Shown here one piece after another: positions 23,501 to 35,247 of a DNA stretch of 64,000 nt. The notes beneath the pieces were generated by a model. It saw only the letters and a program-made list of their open reading frames with translations, did no database searches and was not told the DNA's origin. Source of the DNA: Pseudevernia furfuracea (taxonomy: Eukaryota; Ascomycota; Lecanoromycetes; Lecanorales; Parmeliaceae). The position numbers and the translations under genes are program-made. The stretch's first letter is position 1. Each line of letters opens with the position of its first letter. The stretch lies in contig JAIUPT010000042.1 in NCBI GenBank assembly GCA_022315425.1, forward strand, positions 1,178,001 through 1,242,000. The letters run 5' to 3'.

Positions 23501-25649
23501 GATTGATCATCCTCGCGGAGCATTTCCTCCATGGCAGACCATTTGCACTTCAGAGCTGAGCGAAGATACCCATCTGAGGCTTGCACACTCTCGCGAAAGA
23601 TGGGATACTGATTGAGCTCAGCTCCCATTCTCGCCCACTGGGCGCCTTGACCGGTGAAGATGAATCCAATCCTAGGCTCACTGGAAGGTCGGAAGGATGG
23701 TACATCAAGAGATTTGTTCTCCAAGTTAGACAAGAGCTCATCCGGAGATGAACCAGTCAAGTACGTTTTCCACGCTAATCGAGAGCGTCTGTGGCCCAGC
23801 GTGAAGGCCAAGTCGCGAAGAAAGTCGTCACTTTGGGGGGCAGCACCTGCGAGGCAGTTGCGGATATATTTAGAAAGGGATTCTTTCTGGCGATTTAGGC
23901 CGTCCTGATCTTGCGCGCTGAGGACGAATAGCCTAAGCTTTTGCTGGCTCTGACTTAGCTTGAGCTTCAACGCCTTTATCGAGGGGTTTGTTATTTGGTT
24001 TCGGATGACCCCGCGAGCCCCATTAGACATAGTTGGGATAGAGGGTTTGGTGAAATGAATTCCTTTGAGCCTCTTTTTTTCGAGATAGTGGAAGGCATCA
24101 TCCAGTATAATGTGAGCATTTGTCCCTCCGTAGCCAAAGCCTTGAACCTAGAAGCAGTTCACGTTAGAGTCTCTCGGTGCCTCGAAACGTATGCCCAACT
24201 CACGCTAATGCGTCTTTGCCCCTCGACAGGCCACGGAATTAACTTCGTTGGGACTTGGATATTCCACTCATCGAATGGGATTCGAGGATTTGCCTGATGA
24301 AAAAGTACGTTTGGGGGAATCAGAGCATGCTCAAGAATATATATCGATTTGATGACACCAGCCAGACCTGCGGTGGCTTCGAGATGGCCAATCTGCGAAT
24401 TCGTCAACCTCGTCCTTCGATGCAGCAATGGTAATTATTCAGACATTTGACTTTACAGATCCAACGACAAGTTTGTTGTCAGGTTTCCGCCCCGCGGCTA
24501 AGGTCTCTGAAAGCGCCTTCAGCTCTATGGGATCGCCGGCTTTTGTCCCCGTGCCCTACTTATAGTCAACTTTCTGTAATACAGCTGGCTGTACGAATTC
24601 AATGATAGACTCACGTGAGCCTCAAAATAATGGGTATCTTTGAGACTGAGACCAGCTGAATGGTACGTCGACCGGATCAAATCTGCCTGAGCGTCGGCAT
24701 TTGGGACGGTGATCGACTTGGTTTTCCCATCTTGATTTACGCCGGTACCACGGATAATGGCACGAATAGGGTCACCATCTCTGATTGCATCTTCAACACG
24801 TTTGAGCACAAGGGCAGCGAAGCCCTCGCCGCGTCCGTATCCATCACCTCTGATATCGAAGCTCTTGGATCGTCCGTCTTGCGCCAAGAATTGCTGATTG
24901 GATAGGGCGATGAACATTTCGGGATTCAGCAAAAGGTTCGAGCCACCAACAATCGCTGTGTTAGACTCCCCTGTTCGGAGGCTCTGACATCCTTGGTGTA
25001 TAGCAACTAAACTCGACGAACATGCAGTACCAAGTGTGAAACTGGGACCCCTTAGGTCATAGAACCAAGAGAGGCGGTTGGAAATCAATTCAGCACCGGA
25101 TCCGCTCATACTGTAAAGTGGCATAGCCTCTGGATCCCCGTACAGCATCTCTCTGTAGTCGGTGGTGAAGTTTCCGATGTAGCACGACGTGTTGGTCCCA
25201 GCAATAGTCTCGAGTGGCAGGCCTGCATTCTCAAATGCCTCATAAGCAACCTCTAACATGAGTCTCTGGTTTGGATCCATAGCTATGGCCTCATTATGAC
25301 TGATGCTAAAGAAGTTGGTATCAAATGCCGCAACATCTTGCCGCAGGAAGTGTCCCCCTTTTGTTATGCTGGTGTCAAGTCTGCCTTTGGCAGCACTGTG
25401 GAAAGCATTCATGTTAAATCGGTTCGGCTCAGAATATGCGGCTTCATGATTACAGGTCAGCATCAAGACTTCAGAAAAATGGTCTAAGGAAAGAAGCGAG
25501 TACGCACATCGAGCTTTGCAGAGAAAGTCCCAGAAGGCGGGCCCATTTTCTGCGTCGCCAGGAAAGCGACAGGCGAGCCCAACAACGGCCACAGAATTGG
25601 GGTCATCCGTGTCCGAGTCACGTCTCTCGGGACTCAGAAGTTGAGGCAT
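17511..25649 (-). CDS. Highly reducing polyketide synthase (KS-AT-DH-MT*-ER-KR-ACP)
   Basis: Eight exons join in frame to 2584 residues: 25649-25508, 25441-24615, 24555-24445, 24392-24204, 24147-21025, 20969-20536, 20488-19628 and 19578-17511. Introns are 47-66 nt with CTRAY branch points. Domains in order: KS (about 18-440, Cys188 in GTACSSS, His in FEAHGTGT and SNIGHLEA), AT (about 580-900, Ser676 in GHSSGE), DH (about 970-1270, His1002 in WIRDHQIQG, Asp1198 in HPTTLDA), a methyltransferase fold (about 1400-1650), ER (about 1880-2190, AAGGVGQAA), KR (about 2200-2400, Ser2333, Tyr2347) and ACP (Ser2534 in GVDSL). The methyltransferase keeps ILEIGTGRGG but has Arg1564 and Asn1589 where active C-methyltransferases have the LHAT His and the LLE Glu, so it is probably inactive. 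The enzyme has no release domain. The divergent NR-PKS with a SAT domain is the expected acceptor. Predicted role: synthesis of the reduced starter chain of a resorcylic-type lactone. Confidence 0.95.
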
Positions 25650-26354
25650 GATGGAGCCAAGGCTATTGAAAGGCTTTTTGAAAGGCTGTATACGGTTCGA
25701 GGAAGAGAACCTTCTTCAATGCCTGATGAACAAGGGATTCTTGCTTCAACACGGCTTGCCCCAGGATCAGACAGTGGTGTTTTGGTAGAAGGCGCCAAAG
25801 AGTGTCTCGGCAGCCATGGTTACTTTGATAAGCAACTGGAAGTGCGGGATTAAGTGATGGAACCGATGATGCGGTTTGGAAGGCATTGGGTTCAATTTTC
25901 ACAGTGATCATGCAGCGTCTGCGGTGTAACATGGTATTTGGCCATGCCTATGCCTATTCCAGGCAGTAGAGCAGAGGAAGTGTTGGAGGTATGTTGGAGG
26001 TAGAACGCCAATGCATATGCATGGATAGTGGGGATCTGGCCGGGGTAATAGCCAGGTTGGAACATTGTTGGATGATCTTCGGCGAAAGACCGAACAATGG
26101 TTCGGATAGATGTCCTGTGTCCCAATGCAAGGTTGCAAATCTTAAGTCTCAGCTCTCTACGGCAAGCCATCGGGCCCAATCTCACCGTATGATGCACATC
26201 TAATAATCTGCAGTCGTACTTGCCCATAGCGGAAATATCAGCAAGTCCGATCCATTTCTTGTATCGAAACGACGTTAGCTGAAGCTAGGCTGGAACAGGG
26301 AAAGTGTTCCGTTCGGTCGAACATACCTATAATTTGTATCTCATACTCACTTCA

Positions 26355-26396
26355 TGTACTCCTTATGCGTACTTTATGTACTCCTTATGCGTACTT
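26355..26396. repeat. 20-mer tandem duplication
   Basis: TGTACTCCTTATGCGTACTT occurs at 26355-26374 and again, unchanged, at 26377-26396. Confidence 0.9.
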
Positions 26397-26516
26397 CGTA
26401 TATACCTTATACACGTCTTTTCCGTTATAGCTCTCAAAATACGAACGGGATTCGATATACCGTGAGATTTCGCTATTTACGTAGGTATTTACGAGAGATT
26501 TTGATAGAATTCAAAC

Positions 26517-26558
26517 CATCGTTCCGTAATATCGAGCATTCGGTTATGCCGAATTCAG
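26517..26558 (+). repeat. 42-bp dispersed repeat, copy 1
   Basis: Matches 35206-35247 at 37 of 42 positions by hand count. The last 21 bases, including the palindrome ATTCGG-TTATG-CCGAAT, are identical. The two copies flank the NR-PKS in the same orientation. Confidence 0.75.
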
Positions 26559-27450
26559 ACATGGACAGTCAATCGGACAAAATTCGGCCATCCTAATCTC
26601 GCTGTATACACGGAGACCGAAGGTAACTATATGTATCGTCGTTATGACAAGCGCTCTTATGAGATGATGGCCTCTTGTGCTTTGACTTTTCGAATCGGAT
26701 TGTTTTATTAGACGTGGTCCCAATGCGTGGCTAATAAGCGGACCATGCGTCATAAAGTATAAGCGTAATTATGCATTATGCGTTATTCTGCATTATGCAT
26801 TATACATTATGCATTAATTCTGCAGCATTCGAAACCCCGGTTCCTATACATAAAATAACCAACGCCAAGGGGACATACAGCAAATGACCAATACCAAGGG
26901 GACAACACATCGATCGATTACCTAGCACCTATGTATCAACTTTCCCAACAGTCAACCCTGCGGCGCAGCAGGATCCGACTGAGACCGATGCTAGCATGTA
27001 TCGCGCTTGCCCACCCACACGCACTTCATTTTCACGCACAATGTTGCCTTTGTGCGGCAGATACTCGAGTATGTAATGTTACACCCCAGTCACATTGTGA
27101 CCTCCATGCCAGGGTACGAATACATCTCTACGATGCCTATCTTCTCATCTTGCTATGTGTAAAATCATCGTGCATAATTTCCTATACCAAAAGCTGAACC
27201 GGTATGTCCCAAGCGATCATTCCGAAGCTAGGGATGCCCGACTACAAGGACAATATTCCATCATAAAGAATGACCATTGCTCCAGCTCACGATTCCCTAG
27301 ATCAGTTGAAACATTGACTAAGATCCCAGTCTTTTCATATCCTCCTGGTTTATGGTACTCATCACCTTGTTTTGATCATCACCCTCCACGTTCTTCTCGG
27401 TCTTCTCCCAGCCTGTCAATCCACATCAGTTGCTGCAAATTACAGCGGCC

Positions 27451-30400
27451 ATGTCTTCTCAAACCTTGCTTTTGTTTGGCGATCAAACAGCTGAAAGGCT
27501 TCCTTCAATCCGGCGCCTAACCCGCATATGCAAAACCTCCCCTTTACTTCAAAGATTTTTTCGGGAAGCCACGGATGTCGTCCAGACTGAGGTAGCCAAG
27601 CTCAGCCTTCATCGACGCAATGCATTCTGTGCTTTTGACAGCTTGATCGACTTAGCAGAAAAACAGGCAAAACAAGAGTTTCCAGACGATGTCGTTTCCA
27701 CAGCACTAATAACCATCATAAGATTAGGCGACCTCATTCTGTCAGTAGAACATTCGGGTGGTCTATGTCTATTCGCTGATGGCTGCTAGTTATGCGCAGA
27801 GTAATCCGAGAATTTTTGAGGATACGGAGACGGCGGTACATAGTCTTGGACTTTGCATAGGCCTTCTCCCTGCGGCCGTAGCAGGTGTGTCGAGAAGCAC
27901 TGAAGATCTGCACACATTCGGCCTCGAGATTGTGGTCATATCTATTCGTTTGATGGAGGGGATCCGCAGTCGATCACAATTAATCGAGGCAGCTCCCGGA
28001 ACATGGGCCTATACCGTTGTCGGTGCTGGTACCGAAGATGCGAAGGCAATTCTGGACAACTTCCACAATGCTCAGGTATAAGACCACTTCTGTGTCGGAA
28101 AACAATCATGACGCTAACGAACTAGAATCTACCTGACCACAGTCGGGCTTTTATCGGAGTTGCCTCTCGCACTTGGACCACCATCTTTGGTCCACCCTCC
28201 ACACTCGACAAGCTTTGGAAGCATTCTCCCGAGCTCGGCCTTGCTCCAAAGCTCAAGTTGAGTGCATTCTCCGCCGTGCATGCATCGCATTGGCCCATGC
28301 TTGACATGGACAAAATCATTGGAGAATCATCTATGTTGACGACTCCTTTGACCTCGAGAGTCCGAATAGTTTCGTCGAGCACTTGCAAACCATTCGTGGC
28401 GTCTGACCTTGGCACTTTACTATATGAGATGATTCTAGACATCACTCAAAATACCTTGCGTCTCACTGACACTGTTCAAACCATCGTCTCTGATCTTCAA
28501 AAGCTAGGAGAAGTGGACTTGGTTGTTCTTGGACCGACAGCTCACAAGAGCTTGGTGCAAGGTGCTTTGCGCGAGAAGTACGTCAACGTGAATTTGATCT
28601 CTGATCCCGAGCCACCAGTGTCTGCGCATGACTTACGTGGTGGCTCCGACCTCGTTGCAATAGTCGGCATGTCCGGAAGGTTCCCAGGAGGTGACAATGT
28701 CCGCGATTTTTGGGAGACACTTCAAAAGGGTCAGGACTTGCACCAGAAGGCAAGTAACCACTGATCGAGAACGGTGAATGATTGTGCTTACAGTTACGCG
28801 TAAATAGATCCCCTTGTCGAGATTCGATCTTGACGAGTATTTTGATCCCGATGGCGTTGTTAAAGGCAGTCTTTCAACGCAGTATGGCTGCTTCATCGAC
28901 AAGCCCGGCCTCTTCGATAGCCGCCTCTTCAACGTGTCACCCCGTGAAGCCGCCCAAATGGACCCAATGCAGAGGCTACTTCTCATGATAACCTACGAAG
29001 CCATGGAAATGGCTGGCTACTCTCCAGACGGTAGTGTTTTGACGAATGCAAAGAGGATTGCCACCTACATTGCTCAAAGTACGGACGATTGGCGTTCCAT
29101 CAACGAGTATGAAGGTCCTGACATCTACTTCATTCCCGGTGTCGCTCGAGCATTTGCTCCCGGTCGTCTGAACTACCACTTCAAATGGGAAGGCGCATCC
29201 CATAGTCTGGATGCGGCGTGTGCTGGAGGCACTAGCGCTGTCGATTTAGCCTGCTCCGCCTTGCTCGCTAGGGAATGCGACACTGCGCTGGCAGGTGGTG
29301 GTTCGATTTTGAAATGCCCCGGCAATTGGTCAGGTCTATGCCGGGGAGGTTTCATATCTACCACTGGAAACTGCAAACCGCTGCGCGAGGATGCAGATGG
29401 CTACTGTCGTGGTGAAGGAGTTGGCATCGTCGTATTGAAACGTCTCGAAGATGCAATTGCCGATAACGATAACATTCAAGCCGTCATCAACAGTTCCGCG
29501 AGGAGTTATTCTGCAGATGCAGTCTCTATCACCCAGCCCCACGCAGAATCGCAGGCTAAACTCTACAGGCGAGTCTTGCGGGACGCTAGCGTAGATCCTC
29601 TTGATATAGGCTATGTCGAGATGCACGGCACAGGCACACAGTGGGGAGACCTCATGGAAATTACGTCGATCTCCGAAGTATTCGCAGAAGGGCGCACAAA
29701 AGAACATCCTCTCAGTATTGGGGCTGTGAAAGCCAATGTTGGGCATGGTGAAGCTGTTGGTGTCCCTTGAACATGACATGGTCTGGTCTTCGGGTTGCTG
29801 ACGGTGCTTGAATGTAGGCGGCTGGGATCACTTCCTTGATCAAAACCATAATGATGTTCCGAGAGCCAGACTCAATCCCGCCGCAGCCGGGATGGCCGTT
29901 CAAGCTCAATCCTAAATTGCCCCGTTTGGACAAAATGAACATCAAAGTGGCCGATGGAAACACACCGTTCATACCGCGCCCCATGGGCGATGGAAAGAAG
30001 AAGCTTTTGCTGAATAATTTCGATGCATCTGTAAGCCCCGAAAAAATGAATACACGAGAGACTTGGCCATGCTAACCCCCGCGTAGGGAGGCAACACATG
30101 CATAGTTCTTGAAGACCCCCCGGAGCGACAGCAAAAAAGCCAAGACCCGCGTACGTACCATGTCGTAGTATGCTCGGCGCGCACTTCGTATTCGCTCAAA
30201 GCAAACAAAGAGCGACTTCTCCACTACCTACAGTCTGATGAACAAGCTGTAATCTCGGACGTGGCGTACACGACTACTGCTCGACGCATGCACGACGTGC
30301 TTAGATCTTCATATGTTGCTCAAACATCAAAGGATCTTATCAAAATCATCGCTAACGATCTCGAGCAAACGGCCGTAGCCAAGCCGAAGTCCGCAGGCGG

Positions 30401-33400
30401 TCGCAGCCGTGTGGTATTTACTTTTACTGGGCAAGGCTCCCTCTATCCAGGTATGGGCAAGCAACTATTTGAGACGTGCGCCATTTTCCGGGACAATATT
30501 CTCTCGTACCAGAAAATATGTGACTCTCAAGGCCTTCCTCACGTTGTCGATATAATTGCAGATGACAGCGCGGATATAGAATCCAAGAACACGGCTCAGA
30601 TTCAACTAGCCATAGTGTTTGTTGAACTTGCACTTGCGGAACTCTGGAAGTCTTGGAATTTACAGCCAGATGTCCTTATAGGGCATAGCCTTGGAGAGTA
30701 CGCCGCCCTTTGCGTCTCGGGGGTGTTATCTGTGAACGACACGTTGTACCTGGTCGGCAAACGCTCGTCGATGCTCATGCAAAAATGTACTCCGGGCTCC
30801 TTTGGAATGCTTGCTGTCGCCGCGCCGATCAAGGTCATCGAAGAAGCCTTGACTAATCAAGGTCCGACTTCCTGTGAGATCTCATGCATGAATGCGCCAG
30901 AGAAGTCCGTCGTGAGTGGAACGCATGAGGATCTCAAAAGCCTACAGGCTTTGTTGAATGCTAGAATCAAAACGACATTTTTGAAGGTGACATACGGTTT
31001 TCACTCTTCTCAGATAGACCCTATCTTGGAGGGGCTAGAAACTAGCGCTTCGGCGATCACGTTTGCCAAACCTCAAATTCCCATTGCATCAACTCTTCTT
31101 GGCGACATTGTGAGCGATGTCGGTACGTTCAGCCCAGAATATCTAGCACGACAAGCCCGGGAGCCGGTGAATTTCTCAGCTGCTTTACAGGCTTGCAACT
31201 CAAAAGGCCTTGTAGACGACCAGACTCTCTGGATGGAAATCGGTCCTGACCCTGTGTGCTTGGGACTTGTTCGCTCAACTCTCGAGGTTCCATCAGAGAG
31301 ACTACTCCCAACTTTGAAATCGAATGAAGAGAATTGGAAGACGATCTCAAACGCCGTTTCTCGCGCATACCTTTCGAAACAGCCATTGGCATGGGCCGAT
31401 TTTCATCTTGAATACATTAGCTCGCTCACACTCCTGGAGTTACCTACCTATGCCTTCGATCTGAAAGACTATTGGTCCTCCTACAAACAGACGTTGTTAA
31501 CCCCGGCAGTCCATCAAACTGCATCTAAGCTACCTGCGCCTGCGGGACCTGAACGGAGAGCTCTTGGAACGACTTGTGTTCAATGGGTCGAGAAGGAGTC
31601 GTTCAAGGGAGAAGAAATTTCAGCAACCTTCTCATCACAGACTTCAGAGCCAAACGTATTCGCTGCGATACAAGGCCACTTGGTAGACAGTACTGCGGTG
31701 TGTCCTGCTACCGTCTGGTGCGAAATTGCGTATACCGCTGCCAAGTACCTTTACGAAGGTGCGAATCCTGGAAAGGCCATTCCGCCAATGTCACTTTGGA
31801 ATCTAAATATTACCCATCCCCTCGTGGTTCCGGTGAGCGACCCGCAGCAGATCATTCAGATATCTGCCGTTAAAACAGGGGATCGTGACTGGTCGGTGCA
31901 TGTCTCATTCAAATCGAAGGATAACGCCTCTTCCCATGAGCATGGCGGTTGCGATGTCCGATTCGGCAAAAATAATGAGCGGAAGGCGGAGTTCTCTCGC
32001 TCGCTACACCTCGTGGGCAAAAGAGTAGATGCACTCACAAGCTCTGCCGTCGCGGGGCTCAGCCACCGCTTGCAACGACCTATCGTCTACAAACTGTTCA
32101 GCAGCTTTGTAGAGTATGGCGAGAAGTATCAAGGGCTTGAGGAAGTCTACTTGGACAATACAGGATATGGCGATACGGCTGCACGCATCAAACTCGTGCC
32201 CAGTGCCGGTTCTGGAACTTTTACCCAGAACCCTTATTGGACCGACGCGATAACACACTTGGCCGGTTTTGTTCTAAATGGAGACGTCGCATTGGGACCT
32301 GAGGATGCCTACATATCTGCAGGGTTTGAAGCTTTCCATCTCTTCGAGGAGCTTTCCGACACAAAGACGTATACTGCCTACGTCGCTATGCAGCCCAGCG
32401 AGAAGCCAAATGTCGTTGTTGGTGATGTCTATGTATTCGATGGAAACAAATTGATTGCACTATGCGGCGGTCTTTTCTTCCAGAAGATGACAAAGAAAGT
32501 CCTGAGGATGATCTTCGGACAAGGTGGGCCGGCCCCCGCAAGAAAGACAGTCCAATCTAAAACTGCTGCGCCGATCGAGAAACCTTCTCAGGCTATCTCC
32601 ACTGAGACCAGCAAAATAGTATCCTTTCCAGACACCACCACAAACAGCGTATATGATTCCTCTGGGTCAGGCACACTTGCATCGTCACCACCAAGTTCAG
32701 TCGACAATGACGATGAGCCAGACGTCGCGGAAGCCTTGCTCGCAATCGTCGCTGCACAATGTGGGTACGAGATGGTTGACATGGAACCATCAACCGAATT
32801 TGTGGATATGGGTCTGGACTCTCTCATGAGCATTGCCATCATCACCGCCGCAAAGCGAGATATGGACCTCGAGCTTCCAGCAACCTTCTTTACCGACAAT
32901 GTCAAAGTCGCAGACATTAGGAAAGAACTTGGAAAAGCTCCACCAGTCGTTGAGCCTCCGTCTGCAAAAGTCAAGGCGGCTCCAGCACGCATCCCATCGA
33001 CCGAGTACATGGCAAATGACCCAGAGCCATACGAAGAAATAGATGGCATTGTAACACCAAACTCATCCGAAAAAATATCATCTGCCTCGGAAAGCGCAAC
33101 CCCAGCCATGCCTGTCAAAGCCACCAACCCCACTCCCAAACCCACCCCCAAACCCAAACAAGCCCCCCAAACCAAAGCTGCCGCCGCTAAACCCAACCTC
33201 TCCCAATACAACAGCCACGTCGTCCTCATCCGCGGCAAGCGCTCTTCGAAAGAAACCCCCCTCATGCTCGTAACGGACGGGGCCGGCTCCGCCGCAGCCT
33301 ACATCCACCTCCCGGCCATGAAGACTGGCACCCCAATCTACGCCCTCGAATCGCCTTTCCTGCAAGATCCTCACGCCTACCAATGCACCGTCGAGGAAGT

Positions 33401-34169
33401 CTGCGCCCTCTACGTCGAGGCCGTCAAAAAGACCCAACCCAAAGGCCCTTACATCATCGGCGGCTGGTCCGCCGGCGCCATCTACGCGTACGAGGTCTCG
33501 CGCCAGCTCCTCGAGGCCGGCGAGAAGCTCTCCGGTCTCATACTCATCGACATGCGCGTTCCGATGGCCATGCCCGACGCGCTGGAGCCGTCGATCGAAA
33601 TCATCGAGCAGGCAGGCCTGTTCACGGGCGTGGAGCGCGCGGGTCAGGCGCAGACGGAGCAGGGTCTGAAGCAGAAACAGCATCTCGTCAGCACCGTCAG
33701 CGCGCTGATCTGGTACACGCCTAAACCGGTCCCGGCGTCCAACACGCCAAGCCATACAACTTTGATCTGGGCGTCTAAGGGTTTGAGTGAGGCCGGTGAC
33801 GCAAATACATTGGGCTTATCCACTGGGGAGGAGGGAGTCCTGGCGGGGGACCTTGGCGAAGCGAACATGGGTCAGAGTATAGAAGATCCCGAAGATCGGA
33901 AGGCGGATATCAAATCGTGGTTCTTTGCCAAGAGAAGTGCGTTTGGGCCGAATGGGTGGGATAAACTGGTCAGGGGCACGGTGGATTGCCATGTCGTCGA
34001 TGGGGCCGACCATTTCTCTCTGGTCGTGCCGCCGAAGGTATTTACTTCTCCTATTCACCACTTGATTTGTTTGGATGTAGATGCTAACCATGCTCTTTTC
34101 GGACAGGCGAAAATTCTGGGACAGATCCTGGAGAATGCAGTGAAAAAGTGCACTGCGGATGGGAGTTGA
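27451..34169 (+). CDS. Non-reducing polyketide synthase (SAT-KS-AT-PT-ACP-TE)
   Basis: Seven exons join in frame to 2124 residues: 27451-27740, 27790-28075, 28126-28749, 28808-29755, 29818-30030, 30087-34037 and 34107-34169. Intron 3 (28750-28807) is a GC-AG intron and intron 4 uses the donor GTTGGT. Domains in order: SAT (1-350, Cys119 in GLCIG, His244 in VHASHW), KS (367-790, Cys538 in DAACAGG, His in EMHGTGT and NVGHGEA), AT (about 895-1200, Ser988 in GHSLGE), PT (about 1270-1590, His1318 in IQGHLVD, Asp1507 in WTDAITH), one ACP (Ser1699 in GLDSL), a Pro/Lys/Ala-rich linker, and a TE (about 1830-2124, Ser1915 in GWSAG, His2096 in GADHFS). SAT domains load a starter from a partner synthase. 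PT directs aldol cyclisation, and the TE releases product, by macrolactonisation in resorcylic lactone systems. Catalytic residues are all present. Ending in TE rather than a reductase argues for an acid or lactone product rather than an aldehyde. Confidence 0.95.
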
Positions 34170-34900
34170 AGTCATCGGTAGAGAGAAGTTGGCTGGAAAA
34201 ATTGAACAACACTGAGAAGAATGCGTTGTTTTCAACGACTCTCATTTTCATCTCATCTCATCTCCTACTAGCTGTACTCCAAAGACTTGAATTCCATAGA
34301 ATTACAGGATGTTTTTTTTATATAGATCGATTATACAGAAAGGCAGTCAACCCAATCAGCCTTATTCCTTTGGTTAGTCGTAATGCGTTACAAACCTCTC
34401 CCATAAATTCTGACGTTGAACACCTGCCCCAAATCCTCTACAAACCCTTTACCATAAGTGCTAACCCTGAACATCTGTCCCAAATTCTCGCGGGACTTTC
34501 TGGCACAGCAAAAGCCGCGGACAGATTTGCGAATCAAAGGCAGATTCTTTGAAAAACGAGAATCAAAATTTGACCTAGATCGTTGCTTCTGGACTCTGAT
34601 GCCAACGTCAATGCGTGATGTGTGTAACACTTTTTGCCGAGAGCAGAATCTGGCTCGTCCTCATCATCACCATGTTCTCCACGCCCAATTAAACCCGATG
34701 CCCTCAAACCCGGACCCAGTTGCATCACCAGACTCGTTGAACCCTCAGTGTGTGTTTTTCTTATCTTTGCCCTTGAGGTATGGAGGGATAAGCCAGGGAT
34801 GGGGAGAAAAGTACCTACCTAGCAGATGACGGCCTCCGAGCCAAAACTTACTCATCTCATACAGCTCGACAGAGAGGACGACAATGGTCTGCTTCGGCCT

Positions 34901-34960
34901 TCCTCAATCGGTCAGTCCACTCATGCAAGGTCCTCAATCGGTTAGTCAAATCATGCAAGG
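34901..34960 (+). repeat. 30-bp tandem duplication
   Basis: Units 34901-34930 and 34931-34960 match at 27 of 30 positions, both starting TCCTCAATCGG and ending TCATGCAAGG. Confidence 0.85.
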
Positions 34961-35046
34961 AGCCTGCTCATTTCGACTTGACTGCCATGTCTTCCCACCC
35001 CACGTTTCCCAACAGGTGAGCGGGTAAATAGTAACTCAAGAAGGAT

Positions 35047-35100
35047 GCAGCGTCGATCATCCACTATGCAGGTCGCCAAAGAAGCAACGTCGATCATCCA
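35047..35100 (+). repeat. 17-bp direct repeat
   Basis: GCAGCGTCGATCATCCA (35047-35063) recurs with one change at 35084-35100. Confidence 0.8.
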
Positions 35101-35205
35101 ATAAGCAGTCATATGCATGTGCAAAGCGGGGAACCGGGAGGGTACCGTCGTAGGTATTTGCCCTTGGCGGAACGGGAAAATCAGCAAATCTAATCCGTTA
35201 TCAAT

Positions 35206-35247
35206 CATCGTTTCATGATATCAAGGATTCGGTTATGCCGAATTCAG
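35206..35247 (+). repeat. 42-bp dispersed repeat, copy 2
   Basis: Second copy of the element at 26517-26558, in the same orientation. Four of the five differences between the copies are transitions. Confidence 0.75.

Larger units (their letters stand above)
25650..27450. promoter_or_regulatory. Shared intergenic region between the divergent HR- and NR-PKS
   Basis: 1.8 kb separates the start codons of the two PKS genes, so both promoters must lie here. No credible gene is present. The middle is AT-rich and repeat-laden: a 20-mer (26355-26374 and 26377-26396), TGCATTA-type repeats around 26770-26818, and one copy of a 42-bp element whose second copy lies beyond the NR-PKS. Divergent transcription from one intergenic region is the usual arrangement for co-regulated HR/NR PKS pairs. 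I could not identify a binding site for a particular regulator. Confidence 0.6.

Noticed and set aside
27741..27789. Apparent frameshift inside the SAT domain of the NR-PKS
   Set aside because: A 49-nt intron (GTCAGT donor, CTGAT branch, CTAG acceptor) restores frame and joins LGDLIL to YAQSNPRIF as expected for SAT domains.
32588..33755. Two 225-codon open frames on the minus strand
   Set aside because: They lie antisense to the ACP-TE region of the NR-PKS, have biased compositions (Gly/Arg/Val-rich) and no motif; codon bias of the real gene explains them.
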